Below, piece after piece: positions 8,272 through 17,738 of a stretch of DNA of 64,000 nucleotides. Source of the DNA: Fabrea salina (taxonomy: Eukaryota > Ciliophora > Heterotrichea > Heterotrichida > Fabreidae); NCBI GenBank assembly GCA_022984795.1, contig JALIHJ010000051.1:124001-188000 (forward strand). The letters are read 5' to 3'. The translations under genes and the position numbers were made by a program. A model generated the notes under the pieces. The model ran no database searches. It saw only the letters and a list, made by a program, of their open reading frames with translations, and had not been told where the DNA came from. Numbering within the stretch: position 1 is the stretch's first letter; each line of letters starts with the position of its first letter.

Positions 8272-9291
8272 TTAATCTTTAGATAAGTTCTTAACTCTTT
8301 TGCCATTCAGCCATTGGCCTTCCACTTGCTTCCACTCGTTGTTTTTATTTCGGTACTCTAGTACTCCGTAGCCGCACTGTTGTCCTTTCTCCCAGTAACC
8401 CTTGTAAACCTTGCCATCAGGCCAATAAAACTCTCCGTAACCGTGTTTCTTGTCTTCTAAGTACTCTCCTTTGTAAACTCTTCCGTCCTTCCACTTGAAT
8501 CTGCCTTTGCCCTGCATGCAGCCATTTTCCCAGTCTCCCTTGTACTTTTTGCCGTTTCCCCACACGTACTTTCCTTTCCCGTGGAGCTTGTTGTTTTTTA
8601 CTTCGCCTTCATAGAAGCTCCCGTCCTTCCAGATGAACTTTCCTTTTCCGTGCTTGATACCTTCAGAGTACCCTCCTTCGTAGTAAGCTCCATCTGAGTA
8701 AACTTCTTTGCCGTGTCCATCTTGTTTGTCATCTTTAAACTCTCCTTCATAAGTAGCTTTATCGGAGTACCTCATGAACTTTCCCAAGCCTTCTGCTTTG
8801 CCTTTTGAAAAATCCCCTTCGTAAATGTCTCCGTTGCTGGAGATCAGTCTTCCTTTTCCTTGTTTTTGACCGTCTCGGAACTGTCCCACGTACTTTGAAC
8901 CGTCTGAATGTACTTGGATTCCTACTCCGTTAGGTTTTTTCTTAGAGTTTAACTCTCCGATGTAAGTGGTTCCATCTTTGAGTTGAGTTGGTTTGTTGTG
9001 CTTTATAATAAGGTTTTCGTCAATTTCTTCAGTAACATAAAAACCCTGGCTTGATTCAATTTCTAAGACAAAAGGACACACTAGACTCTCTAAGTTAGTT
9101 CCGTTACCTGCAAGGTCTCTGCGCACTAGGTAACCCCTTGCAGCGCTTTGAAGCAAAGGGAAGTAAGTGATGTTTTCTTGCTTTTCAGACTCTAAAAAAG
9201 CTTCTGGAGCTTTGACGTTTTCTCTTTTAATGCTTAGCTCACCTAGACCTTCAGACTTAGTTTGGTTCATGCAAGAACAGTCCGATCCCAT
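8272..9291 (-). CDS. MORN-repeat protein with acylated-type N-terminus
   Basis: A 339-aa protein. The N-terminus MGSDCSCM has Gly2 with Cys5 and Cys7, a good site for myristoylation plus palmitoylation. Residues about 46-59 (LLQSAARGYLVRR) resemble a degenerate IQ motif for calmodulin. From about residue 108 to 325 run nine to ten MORN repeats of the form YEGEFKDDKQDGHGK. MORN arrays dimerise and sit at membranes or cortical cytoskeleton. The likely site is the cell cortex or cilia; this is inference. Divergent from the next gene with 33 bp between starts. Confidence 0.87.
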   Translation of the reverse strand: MGSDCSCMNQTKSEGLGELSIKRENVKAPEAFLESEKQENITYFPLLQSAARGYLVRRDLAGNGTNLESLVCPFVLEIESSQGFYVTEEIDENLIIKHNKPTQLKDGTTYIGELNSKKKPNGVGIQVHSDGSKYVGQFRDGQKQGKGRLISSNGDIYEGDFSKGKAEGLGKFMRYSDKATYEGEFKDDKQDGHGKEVYSDGAYYEGGYSEGIKHGKGKFIWKDGSFYEGEVKNNKLHGKGKYVWGNGKKYKGDWENGCMQGKGRFKWKDGRVYKGEYLEDKKHGYGEFYWPDGKVYKGYWEKGQQCGYGVLEYRNKNNEWKQVEGQWLNGKRVKNLSKD

Positions 9292-9324
9292 TTTATAACT
9301 ATTTCAAGTTAGTTCATTGAATAA

Positions 9325-10932
9325 ATGTCAGGAATCAAGAAGCTACTTCAAAACCTTTCAAAAGCCTCATCACTCTCAACTAAGATGCCAACAGTAGCTC
9401 CACCTCCTTCCAAGCAAAGGACTTACAAAGACGTAGAGTTAGATGTGCCTAAGCCAGGAGAGATGATCCAAGAGTCCTACCCTTCGTTATCAGCAACTAA
9501 ACTAGAAGACATAGGCACTGACGAAGAGTTTGTGCAGTTGGACGACCTTACTCGCGAATGCGTGCTAACACTAATGATGTACCACGAGTACTTATCTAGG
9601 TTCACCAGTGAGCATGCTGATAACCCAGAGTTCATGGACAGAGTTTACGAAACTCTGGATATTGTGGGCCAAGACAAGCCCATTAAAAAGCACCTTATCC
9701 ACGAAATGTGCCCTGAGTTGTTTCCTTACGAAATACTTAACAAAGAGTCACCGATACCTCTTGAAGAAAAGTACAAAAACTTAGGACTCAAAGAGTCCGA
9801 AAAGGCTAAAGTCATTGAGCAAGAAACCCAAAATGTCATAACAGTCCACGATTTCCAAGGAACTGATCCCCAAGCCAGGTTGTCCCCACCTCAAACATCC
9901 CTTCCGTCCAACCCCAAACAAAGAATCAAAAACTTTTTAGTTTGGGACCCACTCGACCCCAAACTGCACCAAGTTTCCCAGGAAGAGTACTACAGCCCTA
10001 TGGAAATCAACAAAAGGCACCTTTACACCTGGGAACAAGTTAAAAGAACTTACATAAAAAGCGCAGAACTCATTGACAAGTACGCTCAAAAGTTAGGAAG
10101 TGTAGGTGCTGCTTTGAACTACATCAAACTAAAAAGCGACAAACGAACTCCAGAAGAACAAGAAGTGATTGAAGGCATGGAGTACGTTAAACGACTCATG
10201 AAGGAGCACTACGAATACGTACTTTCAGTATACGAGTTTAAGTTCAAAAACGTAGTGCTGCCTTTTCCTATGCCAGAGTGGCTGAAAAAAGACTACATGG
10301 CTACTATGGAAGAACTGCTAAACAACAGGTACGTTTCGGACACAGCTGGAGCCTTAGGTGTGCCTGACAAAACAGAACAGTACCTAAAAGAAAAAGCCAT
10401 CAGAGAACAAAAAGCAAGAGACGCTTTGGCTCTTGACGAAAAGTACCAAAAAGAAGCCATGAAACTAATTGCAGACAAAGGAGACGAACTCTTAGTGAGA
10501 AGAGACCTCAACTCCAAAGACGACCAACTCATACGCAAAATGAACATGCTTTCTGAAATGATTGAAGTGAAGCGCCCTCCAGAACCTATAGCTGACTTTA
10601 ATAACAAGTTCGACCCTGCAAAACTCCAACAAATCCTTAAGGAACAAATGACCCATACTCCTCTCCAAGGCGAACTTAACTTTGAAAACCTTGTGAAGAT
10701 TCTTTACCTAAACAACGGAGACCCCCACACATACAACATTGACTTTTGGGCAGAAAAACTCAACATCCAGCCTCAAAAGCTCAAAAACATTTTTTACAGT
10801 GTAAGTTTCCCAGTCGTTCAAGGAGTGGAACCTGTAGGCAAGTTGGAGTTTGTTGAAGTCCAGAAAAAGAAAGACATGTTTGACCTGTTCCAAGAGCACA
10901 TTAGAAAGCAAACTTCTAGTAATAATATATAA
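9325..10932 (+). CDS. Unknown 535-aa protein, probably mitochondrial
   Basis: I do not recognise the family. The first 20 residues (SGIKKLLQNLSKASSLSTK) are basic, Ser/Leu-rich and free of acid, which fits a mitochondrial presequence. The body is soluble, charged and helical, with a repeated acidic/basic pattern near residues 345-420. Near the C-terminus, about residues 453-510, the order of YNIDFWAEKLNIQPQKL followed by a Val/Pro strand looks like a small winged-helix or adaptor fold. It reads as a conserved protein, not a chance frame: no internal stops and even codon use. The RMI1-like gene follows after 6 bp. Confidence 0.7.
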   Translation: MSGIKKLLQNLSKASSLSTKMPTVAPPPSKQRTYKDVELDVPKPGEMIQESYPSLSATKLEDIGTDEEFVQLDDLTRECVLTLMMYHEYLSRFTSEHADNPEFMDRVYETLDIVGQDKPIKKHLIHEMCPELFPYEILNKESPIPLEEKYKNLGLKESEKAKVIEQETQNVITVHDFQGTDPQARLSPPQTSLPSNPKQRIKNFLVWDPLDPKLHQVSQEEYYSPMEINKRHLYTWEQVKRTYIKSAELIDKYAQKLGSVGAALNYIKLKSDKRTPEEQEVIEGMEYVKRLMKEHYEYVLSVYEFKFKNVVLPFPMPEWLKKDYMATMEELLNNRYVSDTAGALGVPDKTEQYLKEKAIREQKARDALALDEKYQKEAMKLIADKGDELLVRRDLNSKDDQLIRKMNMLSEMIEVKRPPEPIADFNNKFDPAKLQQILKEQMTHTPLQGELNFENLVKILYLNNGDPHTYNIDFWAEKLNIQPQKLKNIFYSVSFPVVQGVEPVGKLEFVEVQKKKDMFDLFQEHIRKQTSSNNI

Positions 10933-10938
10933 CGCGCC

Positions 10939-11340
10939 ATGGATTTAAAAATAGCTGAAAACTTTGAAGTTTCTTTAGTTAAGTCTTTTCCAACTCACGA
11001 AAGCGCTTACGAAACCCTTTTAAAAAGTTCTTTGAAAGAACTAGTTAAAACTCCACAAATCAAACCAGAAACTACTCAGTTCCAAGGAAAGTGCATAGTG
11101 GAAGTGCTTATAGTCAGAGACATCAGCAAACCCCTTGAGTCCAATGAAAACTCCCGCAGGTGCCTTTTGATGCAAGTCACAGACGGTTTCAACCAATTCA
11201 AACTACTTGAATACACACCATTCGAAGCAACTAGCATTTCGATAGGGTCAAAACTCCTACTTGTGGGGCCTTTTGAAGTTAAAAGGAAAGTGTGCTTACT
11301 TCAGTCCCACAACTTAATAGTGCTATCTAGCAACCCCTAA
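10939..11340 (+). CDS. RMI1-type OB-fold protein
   Basis: A 133-aa protein. Residues about 50-130 match the RMI1/TDRD3 OB fold: RCLLMQVTDGFNQFKLLEY, then GSKLLLVGPFEVKRKVCLL and a final HNLIVLS strand. In other eukaryotes RMI1 stabilises the Topo III-RecQ (BLM) dissolvasome that resolves double Holliday junctions. Only the N-terminal OB fold is present; this resembles the short RMI1 forms, but TDRD3 or another OB protein is possible. It starts 6 bp after the preceding stop. Confidence 0.68.
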   Translation: MDLKIAENFEVSLVKSFPTHESAYETLLKSSLKELVKTPQIKPETTQFQGKCIVEVLIVRDISKPLESNENSRRCLLMQVTDGFNQFKLLEYTPFEATSISIGSKLLLVGPFEVKRKVCLLQSHNLIVLSSNP

Positions 11341-11376
11341 CACCAAGTAAGTTCATAATGGTCACGCTAAAATAAA

Positions 11377-12612
11377 ATGATTCTTACCAATAAAGAAAGA
11401 GAGAAATTGCATAAAGCAATTTTATCGTACCTACAAAGCCAAGGTTTCAGCGGCTCAGCAGAACTACTCGAACAAGAAGCTGGCATTGCAGGCGAACTAG
11501 GAGCTCCCGACATCTTAGAGAAGAAATGGTCCTCTGTTGTCAGACTTCAACAAAAAATAATGTCCCTCCAAAACGAACTTAACTCCCTCAAAGAAGAAAT
11601 GAGTTTCTATGGACCTGGCAAAAAACTCTCAGACTCCAACACGCGACAAGAAGGGCTTCCCCGAGTTCCTGAGAAATTCACTCTTTCAGGGCACAGAGAC
11701 CCTGTGACCTGTTTGGTCTTCCACCCAGTTTACGCAGTTTTGGCTTCAGCTTCTGAAGACGGCTCAATTAGACTCTGGGACTACGAGTCAGGTGTCTTTG
11801 AAAAAGCCTTAAAAGGACACACAGGAACTGTCAACTCTATTGCCTTTGAGCCAAACACAGGCGGGCTAATGGCTTCTTCCTCAGCTGACCTAACTATTAA
11901 ACTGTGGAACTTTGAAACTTTCGAGTGCACAAAGACCCTCCACGGACACGACCACAACGTGAGTTGGGTGTGTTTTGTGCCAGCAGGCGATTTCCTTTTA
12001 TCAGCTTCGCGGGACAAAAGCATCAAAATGTGGGAAGTCAGCACAGGATTCTGCACCAAAACCTTCAGAGAGCACTCAGACTGGGTAAGGCGCGTAGCAA
12101 TTAACGACTCCGGAAGTTTGTTTGCTTCGTGCTCAAACGACGAAACAGTGATGGTGTGGAGCATAGACGGGCAACAACCAATGCAAGTGCTAGCAGGGCA
12201 CAACAACGTAGTAGAGTGCGTGTCATTTGCCAGTGCCAACTCAGCAGTTACTATGCAAGAAGCAGACTACAGGCAACGAGCAGACGAAGGAAAAACTCCT
12301 GAGTTCCTAGCTTCAGGCAGCAGAGACAAGACAATTAGGCTATGGGAAGTTTGGAGTGGGAACTGCTTAATCGTAATCCGCGGACATGACAATTGGGTTA
12401 GGCAACTTATTTTCCATCCCAACGGGAAGTACTTGCTTTCTTGCAGTGATGATAAAAGTATAAGGGTTTGGGACTTGAAAAACGCAGCTTGTGCCAAGAA
12501 GATGCTAGATGTGCATTCGCATTTTGTTTTGTGTTTTGGACTCAATCCAAGGTACCCTTTGTTGGCTTCAGGTAGTGTTGATAAATCAATAAAAATTTGG
12601 GAATGTCGCTAA
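11377..12612 (+). CDS. PAFAH1B1: LIS1 dynein regulator
   Basis: A 411-aa protein, the same length as animal LIS1 (about 410). Order: LisH dimerisation motif (about residues 6-38, AILSYLQSQGFSGSAELLE), a short coiled coil (about 50-75), then seven WD40 repeats from about residue 100 to the end, with clear GH...WD/LW spacing and endings such as DKTIRLWEV and DKSIRVWDL. The acidic insert between repeats six and five (about residues 290-308) is also typical. LIS1 binds the dynein motor and activates cytoplasmic dynein; here roles in transport and basal bodies are likely. Confidence 0.96.
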   Translation: MILTNKEREKLHKAILSYLQSQGFSGSAELLEQEAGIAGELGAPDILEKKWSSVVRLQQKIMSLQNELNSLKEEMSFYGPGKKLSDSNTRQEGLPRVPEKFTLSGHRDPVTCLVFHPVYAVLASASEDGSIRLWDYESGVFEKALKGHTGTVNSIAFEPNTGGLMASSSADLTIKLWNFETFECTKTLHGHDHNVSWVCFVPAGDFLLSASRDKSIKMWEVSTGFCTKTFREHSDWVRRVAINDSGSLFASCSNDETVMVWSIDGQQPMQVLAGHNNVVECVSFASANSAVTMQEADYRQRADEGKTPEFLASGSRDKTIRLWEVWSGNCLIVIRGHDNWVRQLIFHPNGKYLLSCSDDKSIRVWDLKNAACAKKMLDVHSHFVLCFGLNPRYPLLASGSVDKSIKIWECR

Positions 12613-12636
12613 GTGGCTAATTAGGTTAAATAATAA

Positions 12637-13878
12637 TTATGAGTTATTTCTTAGAAGATGCTCGTTTCTTTGCTGAAACTCGAGTCTGTACTTCCAGTTG
12701 CCTGCGTATTCAGTGTTTCCTCTTGAAAGCCAGATAAGGTCTTCTCTGTACCTCCAGTCACTTGGAAGGGGGTTTTCTTCTTTGGTGTGCCAAACAGGTT
12801 CATGTTTTTCAATGTTCCAAAGTTCTTTTTGGTAGTTTTCAACTTCGAAAAACAAGTTTTTTAGCCAGTTGCCTTTTAGCAGTCCTATTTCTTTTTTGTT
12901 TACAAACACTTTTCCACTTAAGTCGTCAAGCTTCAATTTATCTTTTTTCTTAAAAAAGCTGTTTGAGGAGCCTACTTTAAGTTTTGAATAAATACTATTT
13001 GACTTGTCCCAAAAGTGGAACTCTCCTGTGTAGTTTAGAGTTCGCGAACCAAACAGCATTCCTCCTAGTTTAAAGCTTGGCTGAGTGTACTCTATTAACT
13101 GGCCATCCTGAAACTCTACAAAGGTCGGTCCAATCAAGCTTCCTATTAAGTTGTTGCCTTTAAACTTACCTTCTAGCTGGTAGTGTCCATATATTTTGTA
13201 GTCTTCTCCAACGATTAAAAAGCAGTCAATGGGTGGATGGTGGGATATGTGCTCTACATAAACCAAACTCCCGTCAGAGTACCTGCCCTGAAAAGTTTCT
13301 CCCAGTATAGGGTTAAAAGGCTTGGCTTGGCTAATACTTATGTACATAGTTCCTACACAACTTGCAACTACTTTTAAAAACCTTAAAAGTAGGTTAGGTT
13401 CTAGTCCGTTCAAAAACACTGGGGCTAAGCTGAACTTGTCTAGGAGTCTTTCAACATAAGACCTTGGTTCAAATATCTTTATAGGCAAAGTGATCCTTGC
13501 CATTCCTAGTCCTGAAGCAAAGTTCTTCAAAATGTTTTTCACAAGGTCAGTAACTACTCCTCTTTGTTTCTTGATGATGTTTCGGTCAGTTGACACAAGC
13601 CCACCCTTGGAGTCGCGGTAGGAGTTGTAAAGAATATCAGAGGCCCGAGAGGACCTGTAAGGGTGAAGTTCTTCTAAAGACAAGTAAGTTGGTGGAGGAG
13701 AGTCTTGACTGTAGTTCTGTCCCTTTACATAAGAAAGTGGAGGAGTCCCAATTTTTTGTGAATACACACAAGGATCACTTCCATCCAGTGGAAGCAGTCC
13801 GAACTCTTTGTTGCAGGCTCCTTTTGCAAGTACACTTTTTGTGTCGGAAACTTGGGTAGAATTGGACTCTTCAGCCAT
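12637..13878 (-). CDS. Oxysterol-binding-protein-related protein (ORP)
   Basis: A 413-aa lipid-transfer protein when the start is placed at 13878 (MAEESNSTQ); a Met 10 codons upstream overlaps the divergent gene. The ORD domain fills residues about 110-400: LEPNLLLRFLKVVAS, KPFNPILGETFQG and the family signature EHISHHPP (usually EQVSHHPP), whose His pair binds phosphoinositide headgroups. There is no PH domain or ankyrin region, as in yeast Osh4-type ORPs. It probably exchanges sterol or PS for PI4P between membranes. Starts 9 bp from the divergent gene. Confidence 0.93.
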   Translation of the reverse strand: MAEESNSTQVSDTKSVLAKGACNKEFGLLPLDGSDPCVYSQKIGTPPLSYVKGQNYSQDSPPPTYLSLEELHPYRSSRASDILYNSYRDSKGGLVSTDRNIIKKQRGVVTDLVKNILKNFASGLGMARITLPIKIFEPRSYVERLLDKFSLAPVFLNGLEPNLLLRFLKVVASCVGTMYISISQAKPFNPILGETFQGRYSDGSLVYVEHISHHPPIDCFLIVGEDYKIYGHYQLEGKFKGNNLIGSLIGPTFVEFQDGQLIEYTQPSFKLGGMLFGSRTLNYTGEFHFWDKSNSIYSKLKVGSSNSFFKKKDKLKLDDLSGKVFVNKKEIGLLKGNWLKNLFFEVENYQKELWNIEKHEPVWHTKEENPLPSDWRYREDLIWLSRGNTEYAGNWKYRLEFQQRNEHLLRNNS

Positions 13879-13887
13879 TACTATATA
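13879..13887. promoter_or_regulatory. 9-bp divergent intergenic spacer
   Basis: Only TACTATATA separates the two initiation codons. Promoter elements and 5' leaders of both genes must lie inside the coding sequence of the other gene or be almost absent. The TATATA core is also present in two other tiny spacers. Confidence 0.5.
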
Positions 13888-14370
13888 ATGAATCTGAATT
13901 ACACTCATCTTTCAAGAGTGGGGTTTGCTTATTCAAACACAGCAGTAGGCAGGTTTGCTCTTTACAGACTCAGAAAAGCTATGAACGAAGAAGGACTTTG
14001 CAAAGATGAAGAAGTAGTGGCAGCTTTGGTGCTGTGCAAACACTGTTCACAAAAACTCAACCCCGACTGCAAGTTTTCTGTGGAGCGAGTTAAAAAGAAA
14101 CCTTACAAAAACTGTGTAGTTTACACTTGCAACAACTGCAACAAAAAAACTAGGTTCAAAGGAGCCCCTAAAGCTGAGCCAAGGAAACCCTCTGAAAAAA
14201 TACACATTAAGTTTCCAGAAAATGACGTGAAAAGTGTTTTGAACCCTCTGCCTTCAGGACATCGTACTCTGACTCAGAAAAGACAAAAGCCTCCTGAAAA
14301 GAAGTCTATCATAGAGTCTTTTTTCCAGGCTGAGAAGTCTTCGCACTCTTTGTACAACCTTTTTCACTAA
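13888..14370 (+). CDS. Zinc-ribbon protein with PIP-box-like C-terminus
   Basis: A 160-aa basic protein. Two CxxC knuckles, C50-x2-C53 (LCKHCSQKLNP) and C81-x2-C84 (YTCNNCNKKTRFKG), make one zinc ribbon. The arrangement, with a helical leader and a basic linker, resembles Rpp21/Rpr2 of RNase P or the C18orf21 family, but I cannot decide. Near the C-terminus, KSIIESFF (139-146) looks like a PCNA-binding PIP box without the leading Gln. The start at 13888 leaves 9 bp to the ORP start; Met at codon 32 is an alternative. Function unproven. Confidence 0.6.
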   Translation: MNLNYTHLSRVGFAYSNTAVGRFALYRLRKAMNEEGLCKDEEVVAALVLCKHCSQKLNPDCKFSVERVKKKPYKNCVVYTCNNCNKKTRFKGAPKAEPRKPSEKIHIKFPENDVKSVLNPLPSGHRTLTQKRQKPPEKKSIIESFFQAEKSSHSLYNLFH

Positions 14371-14382
14371 CTTAAGTTAAGA

Positions 14383-14814
14383 TTACTGTCCTGGGTTAAT
14401 TAGGGACTTAGCTATAGATTCAGTATTTTCAAATTTGACCAAAAATTTAAGTAACTTTTGATTCTTTGCTTTTAATTCAGAAGCCTCTTTTTTAAGGGTC
14501 TGTATCTTTTCCTCTTTGTCTTTAATTTCTTCAGAAAGTAACTTAAATTGCAAGTCATACAACTGCTCTCTAGTTTTTTTTGAAAGAAGCACACACATCC
14601 ATCTTAAAACTGCTTTTGATTTCCAAGGAGTTTGGTGTGAATGCATTGCAGTTATATGCTTTTTTAGTTGTGTTTTACCACCAAAACTCTTTCCACAAAC
14701 ACAACTGAAAGGAGAGGGTTGACTATGAACTGACCGAAGATGCCTGGTCATAGAGGAATTACGAGTGAAGCTTTTAGAACAGACTTCACATGTGAAGGTT
14801 TTAGTTTCTTTCAT
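14383..14814 (-). CDS. C2H2 zinc-finger protein with coiled-coil tail
   Basis: A 143-aa protein. Finger 1 is C9-x2-C12-x12-H25-x4-H30. Finger 2 is C38-x1-C40-x12-H53-x4-H58, so its Cys pair is one residue closer than usual. After a basic region, residues about 85-130 form a Lys/Glu/Leu coiled coil that could dimerise the protein. It may bind nucleic acid; the target is unknown. Convergent with the zinc-ribbon gene, 12 bp between stops. Confidence 0.7.
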   Translation of the reverse strand: MKETKTFTCEVCSKSFTRNSSMTRHLRSVHSQPSPFSCVCGKSFGGKTQLKKHITAMHSHQTPWKSKAVLRWMCVLLSKKTREQLYDLQFKLLSEEIKDKEEKIQTLKKEASELKAKNQKLLKFLVKFENTESIAKSLINPGQ

Positions 14815-14856
14815 TTTATTTTTATAAATGTAGTTACTTTTGTGGTTGATTTACAG

Positions 14857-17706
14857 TTAATAAGTTAGTGTTTTGATTTCACTTAAGATTTCTTCAACAA
14901 CTGATACATACGGAGAAGACAAAGGAAGGGAAAAACTCAGACTCTGCACTTTAGAGTATATTGTTGTGAACGAGTCAAACACTGGTTTCAGGTACCCCAG
15001 TAAGCTCAGACTTAACTTTTCTAGGTCAGAGTTACTCAGTAGTTGTCTTTGCAAGTCTGTGAAGCTTCTGATGTTTTTTTCAATAGCTGAGTTGATTACT
15101 TGTTGGTACAGCCACTTTTCCCGGGTTTCTTGGTTTTTAAGAGTTTGCTTTAAAGTCTCTATTTTCTTAATAAAAGCATCTACCCAGCAGTAGAGTTCTG
15201 TGTTTTTTTGAGGCAGTTTGTTAATGAACTCTTGTATTTCTGAAGGGAGTTCTACTTCGTTTACTTTTGACTCGATGAACCTTAGCACAAACTCAAACTC
15301 TCTAAGCTTCTTCATGTACCTGTACTTAGCTGTTTTAAGCTTCAAACTAAGTTTTTCTTGGCTTTCAAAAGACTTTCCGTAAGGAGTGGGTAAGTCTATG
15401 GACTTTTCGTTAGGAGTTTTGCAGATACTGACTTCTTCTCCGACTCTAAGTAGTTTTAGTTCTTTTTCCATGTTTTCTATAGTTTTAGCTTTGCCCATAC
15501 TGTCTTGTTTGGCTATTTCTCTAACAACTTGGACTTGTTTTTGGAGTCTTTCAACTTCGGTTTTTTGTTTGTCTTCAGTGGCTATTATAATGTCTTGCAG
15601 AGACTTAACTTCTTCGTGTAGGCGGTTTCTTTCATACACAACAGAATTCACTTCAGACACTAATTCTGAAACTGACTGGAGTCCTAGCACTTCGCAGGTT
15701 TCTTCAATGAGTTTTTGGTACTGACTGGACTTGTTTAAAAAGTCTTCACTGATTACTTGGCCGTTAAGTTTGGTGATTTCGGACTTTAAGTTAGAAATCT
15801 TTTCGTGTGCTGAACTAAGGTTCTTTTTAAAAGCTTCTGAGCTGAAGTCCAGCACCTCTGAGTTAACTAACTCAACAACAGACTTAAACTCTTTAGTTAC
15901 AACTTGAATAAACTCAGAGTTGTCGTTGTTTAGGTTTTCATAGATGAGTTTTTGTTCTTCGATTTGTTTGTTTTTGGCTATTACAGTTTTTTGAAGGTCT
16001 TTAACAATGCTTGTAAGTTTGAGGTTTTTAGTTTGGAGTTCAATAAGTCTTTGCTCAAGTTCTTCGCTGCGCATAACTAAAGCTTCGATTTCAGGTTTGG
16101 AACTGCTGATGATTTGTTTGAGTTCTTTAACTCGCTTTCCAAGGAAACTTCCTTCTTTTTCTACGATGTTTATGATGCTTTTATAGATTTCTTTTTCCCT
16201 AGCTAAAGACAACTCTAGTTGTTGGTTAAGTGACTCTGTGTTTAAGGGTTTGGAACTATGGGTGTTTTTGTCAATGTTTTCTTTGTCACTGTGCTTAACT
16301 ACTCTTAAAGGTTGGAGTCGCCTAAAGCCATCAGTTTCCTTAGAGTGGATCTTTTTGTAAAAGTTAACTACGTTCTGCACTTGGAACTTTAAGTGGTTAA
16401 GTTCTTCACTTTCTGAGTTTTGTTTCACTTGGACTTTTTGTGACAACTGCCTGATTTCTGAGTCTTTTTGGTTAACTAAGTTTTCTAGTTCTTGGATTCT
16501 TTGACAAGATTCGTAAAAAAGAGTTACTCGTTGTTGGCTCATTTCTTCAATTTCACCAAACTTTTCTTGGAGTTCTTCAAGGGCTTCTTCTAATTCTGAC
16601 TTTTCTTGTAGAAGTGTTTCTACTGTTTCGTTTAGTTCTTTGATTTCTTGTGACTTTTGGTCAGTCATTTCAGTGTACTTAGACTGGACTGCAGCTAGTT
16701 CTTCCCAGAGTTTGTCGCTTTCGTTTTTTTCGAGTTCAGACAACTTAAGTTCTTTGTTTTGGCTTTTGAGGTTTTGGTTTTCTTTTTCGCTTTTTTCTAA
16801 CTTAGAAGATAAACTTGAGCACTCGTTGTTGAGTTTTTTAATGAATTCTTGGGCTTTATGAATTGCGTTGGTGTTTTGAAAGGCTTCTTCTTCTAGTTGG
16901 ATTACGTAAGACTCCAAGTCTTTGTACTTCTTGTCGTAGGAAACGTTTTGGGACTTAAGTTGTTTGGTTTTATGGCGCAGGTCAGTAAGTTCTTCTAAAA
17001 GTTCTGAGTCGTAGGTTTTGTTTTTGGTTTCTTTAAGGAGTTTTTCGTGATTTTTCCTTAAGTTTTCGTACATGTCTTTGTAGTGGTTCAGGTCAGGAAT
17101 TCCAGTAGACTCCCTAAAAGAGATTTCGTCACTCATAAAACTGGTTTTATCGAGTTCACTTCTTAGTAGCCTAATGGTGTTTTGGTGGTTTTTGCAGTTA
17201 CCGCACTCGTCAAACTCACTCAAGAACTTTTGGGCAGAGTCCTGTTCAGCTTGTTCCAAAGCGTCTTTGAGTTGTTTGACTTCGTTAATTAGTTCTTGGT
17301 TTTCTTTTCGGAGTTGAAAGAGTTTGTGAGAAGTTTCAGACTTAGTAGGGTTGTTTTCGAAGAAGTTTCTGTATTGGTTTATGATTTCGTATTCTTTGTC
17401 AGTGAGTTTTCTGACTTCGGAGAACACTGAAGACAGCAGTTCTGACACTGACTCTTCTGAAGAAGAAGAAGAAATGAACCTAGGAGTGCTTTGTTGCGTT
17501 CCTGTTAAAAGACAAGCTTCACTCATTAAAGTGTCTTGGAATGACACATGTTCCCTTACCATTTCGAGTATCTCAGTTAGTTTTCCTTGCTGGGCTTGAT
17601 TGTAATGTTTATGTTCTATTCGGAAATATGCTTGTTTTATCCATTCTTTTACTAATTGTGCCTTTAAGTTTTTGACCTTCAAATTCAAATTTCCTTTTGC
17701 GGACAT
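14857..17706 (-). CDS. Long coiled-coil protein (949 aa)
   Basis: No family recognised. Residues 1-110 are mixed, with a Ser-rich stretch; residues about 125-770 are nearly all heptad coiled coil rich in Glu, Lys, Gln, Leu and Ser, and the last 180 residues are helical and more hydrophobic. A lone CGNC-type pair lies near residue 180. No membrane segment. Proteins of this make-up in ciliates are often basal-body, cortical-fibre or tethering proteins; that is inference. Its antisense strand carries only Ser/Leu/Phe-rich shadow frames. Confidence 0.75.
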   Translation of the reverse strand: MSAKGNLNLKVKNLKAQLVKEWIKQAYFRIEHKHYNQAQQGKLTEILEMVREHVSFQDTLMSEACLLTGTQQSTPRFISSSSSEESVSELLSSVFSEVRKLTDKEYEIINQYRNFFENNPTKSETSHKLFQLRKENQELINEVKQLKDALEQAEQDSAQKFLSEFDECGNCKNHQNTIRLLRSELDKTSFMSDEISFRESTGIPDLNHYKDMYENLRKNHEKLLKETKNKTYDSELLEELTDLRHKTKQLKSQNVSYDKKYKDLESYVIQLEEEAFQNTNAIHKAQEFIKKLNNECSSLSSKLEKSEKENQNLKSQNKELKLSELEKNESDKLWEELAAVQSKYTEMTDQKSQEIKELNETVETLLQEKSELEEALEELQEKFGEIEEMSQQRVTLFYESCQRIQELENLVNQKDSEIRQLSQKVQVKQNSESEELNHLKFQVQNVVNFYKKIHSKETDGFRRLQPLRVVKHSDKENIDKNTHSSKPLNTESLNQQLELSLAREKEIYKSIINIVEKEGSFLGKRVKELKQIISSSKPEIEALVMRSEELEQRLIELQTKNLKLTSIVKDLQKTVIAKNKQIEEQKLIYENLNNDNSEFIQVVTKEFKSVVELVNSEVLDFSSEAFKKNLSSAHEKISNLKSEITKLNGQVISEDFLNKSSQYQKLIEETCEVLGLQSVSELVSEVNSVVYERNRLHEEVKSLQDIIIATEDKQKTEVERLQKQVQVVREIAKQDSMGKAKTIENMEKELKLLRVGEEVSICKTPNEKSIDLPTPYGKSFESQEKLSLKLKTAKYRYMKKLREFEFVLRFIESKVNEVELPSEIQEFINKLPQKNTELYCWVDAFIKKIETLKQTLKNQETREKWLYQQVINSAIEKNIRSFTDLQRQLLSNSDLEKLSLSLLGYLKPVFDSFTTIYSKVQSLSFSLPLSSPYVSVVEEILSEIKTLTY

Positions 17707-17738
17707 TTTATTTACTAAGAAACTTAAACATTAAGAAC

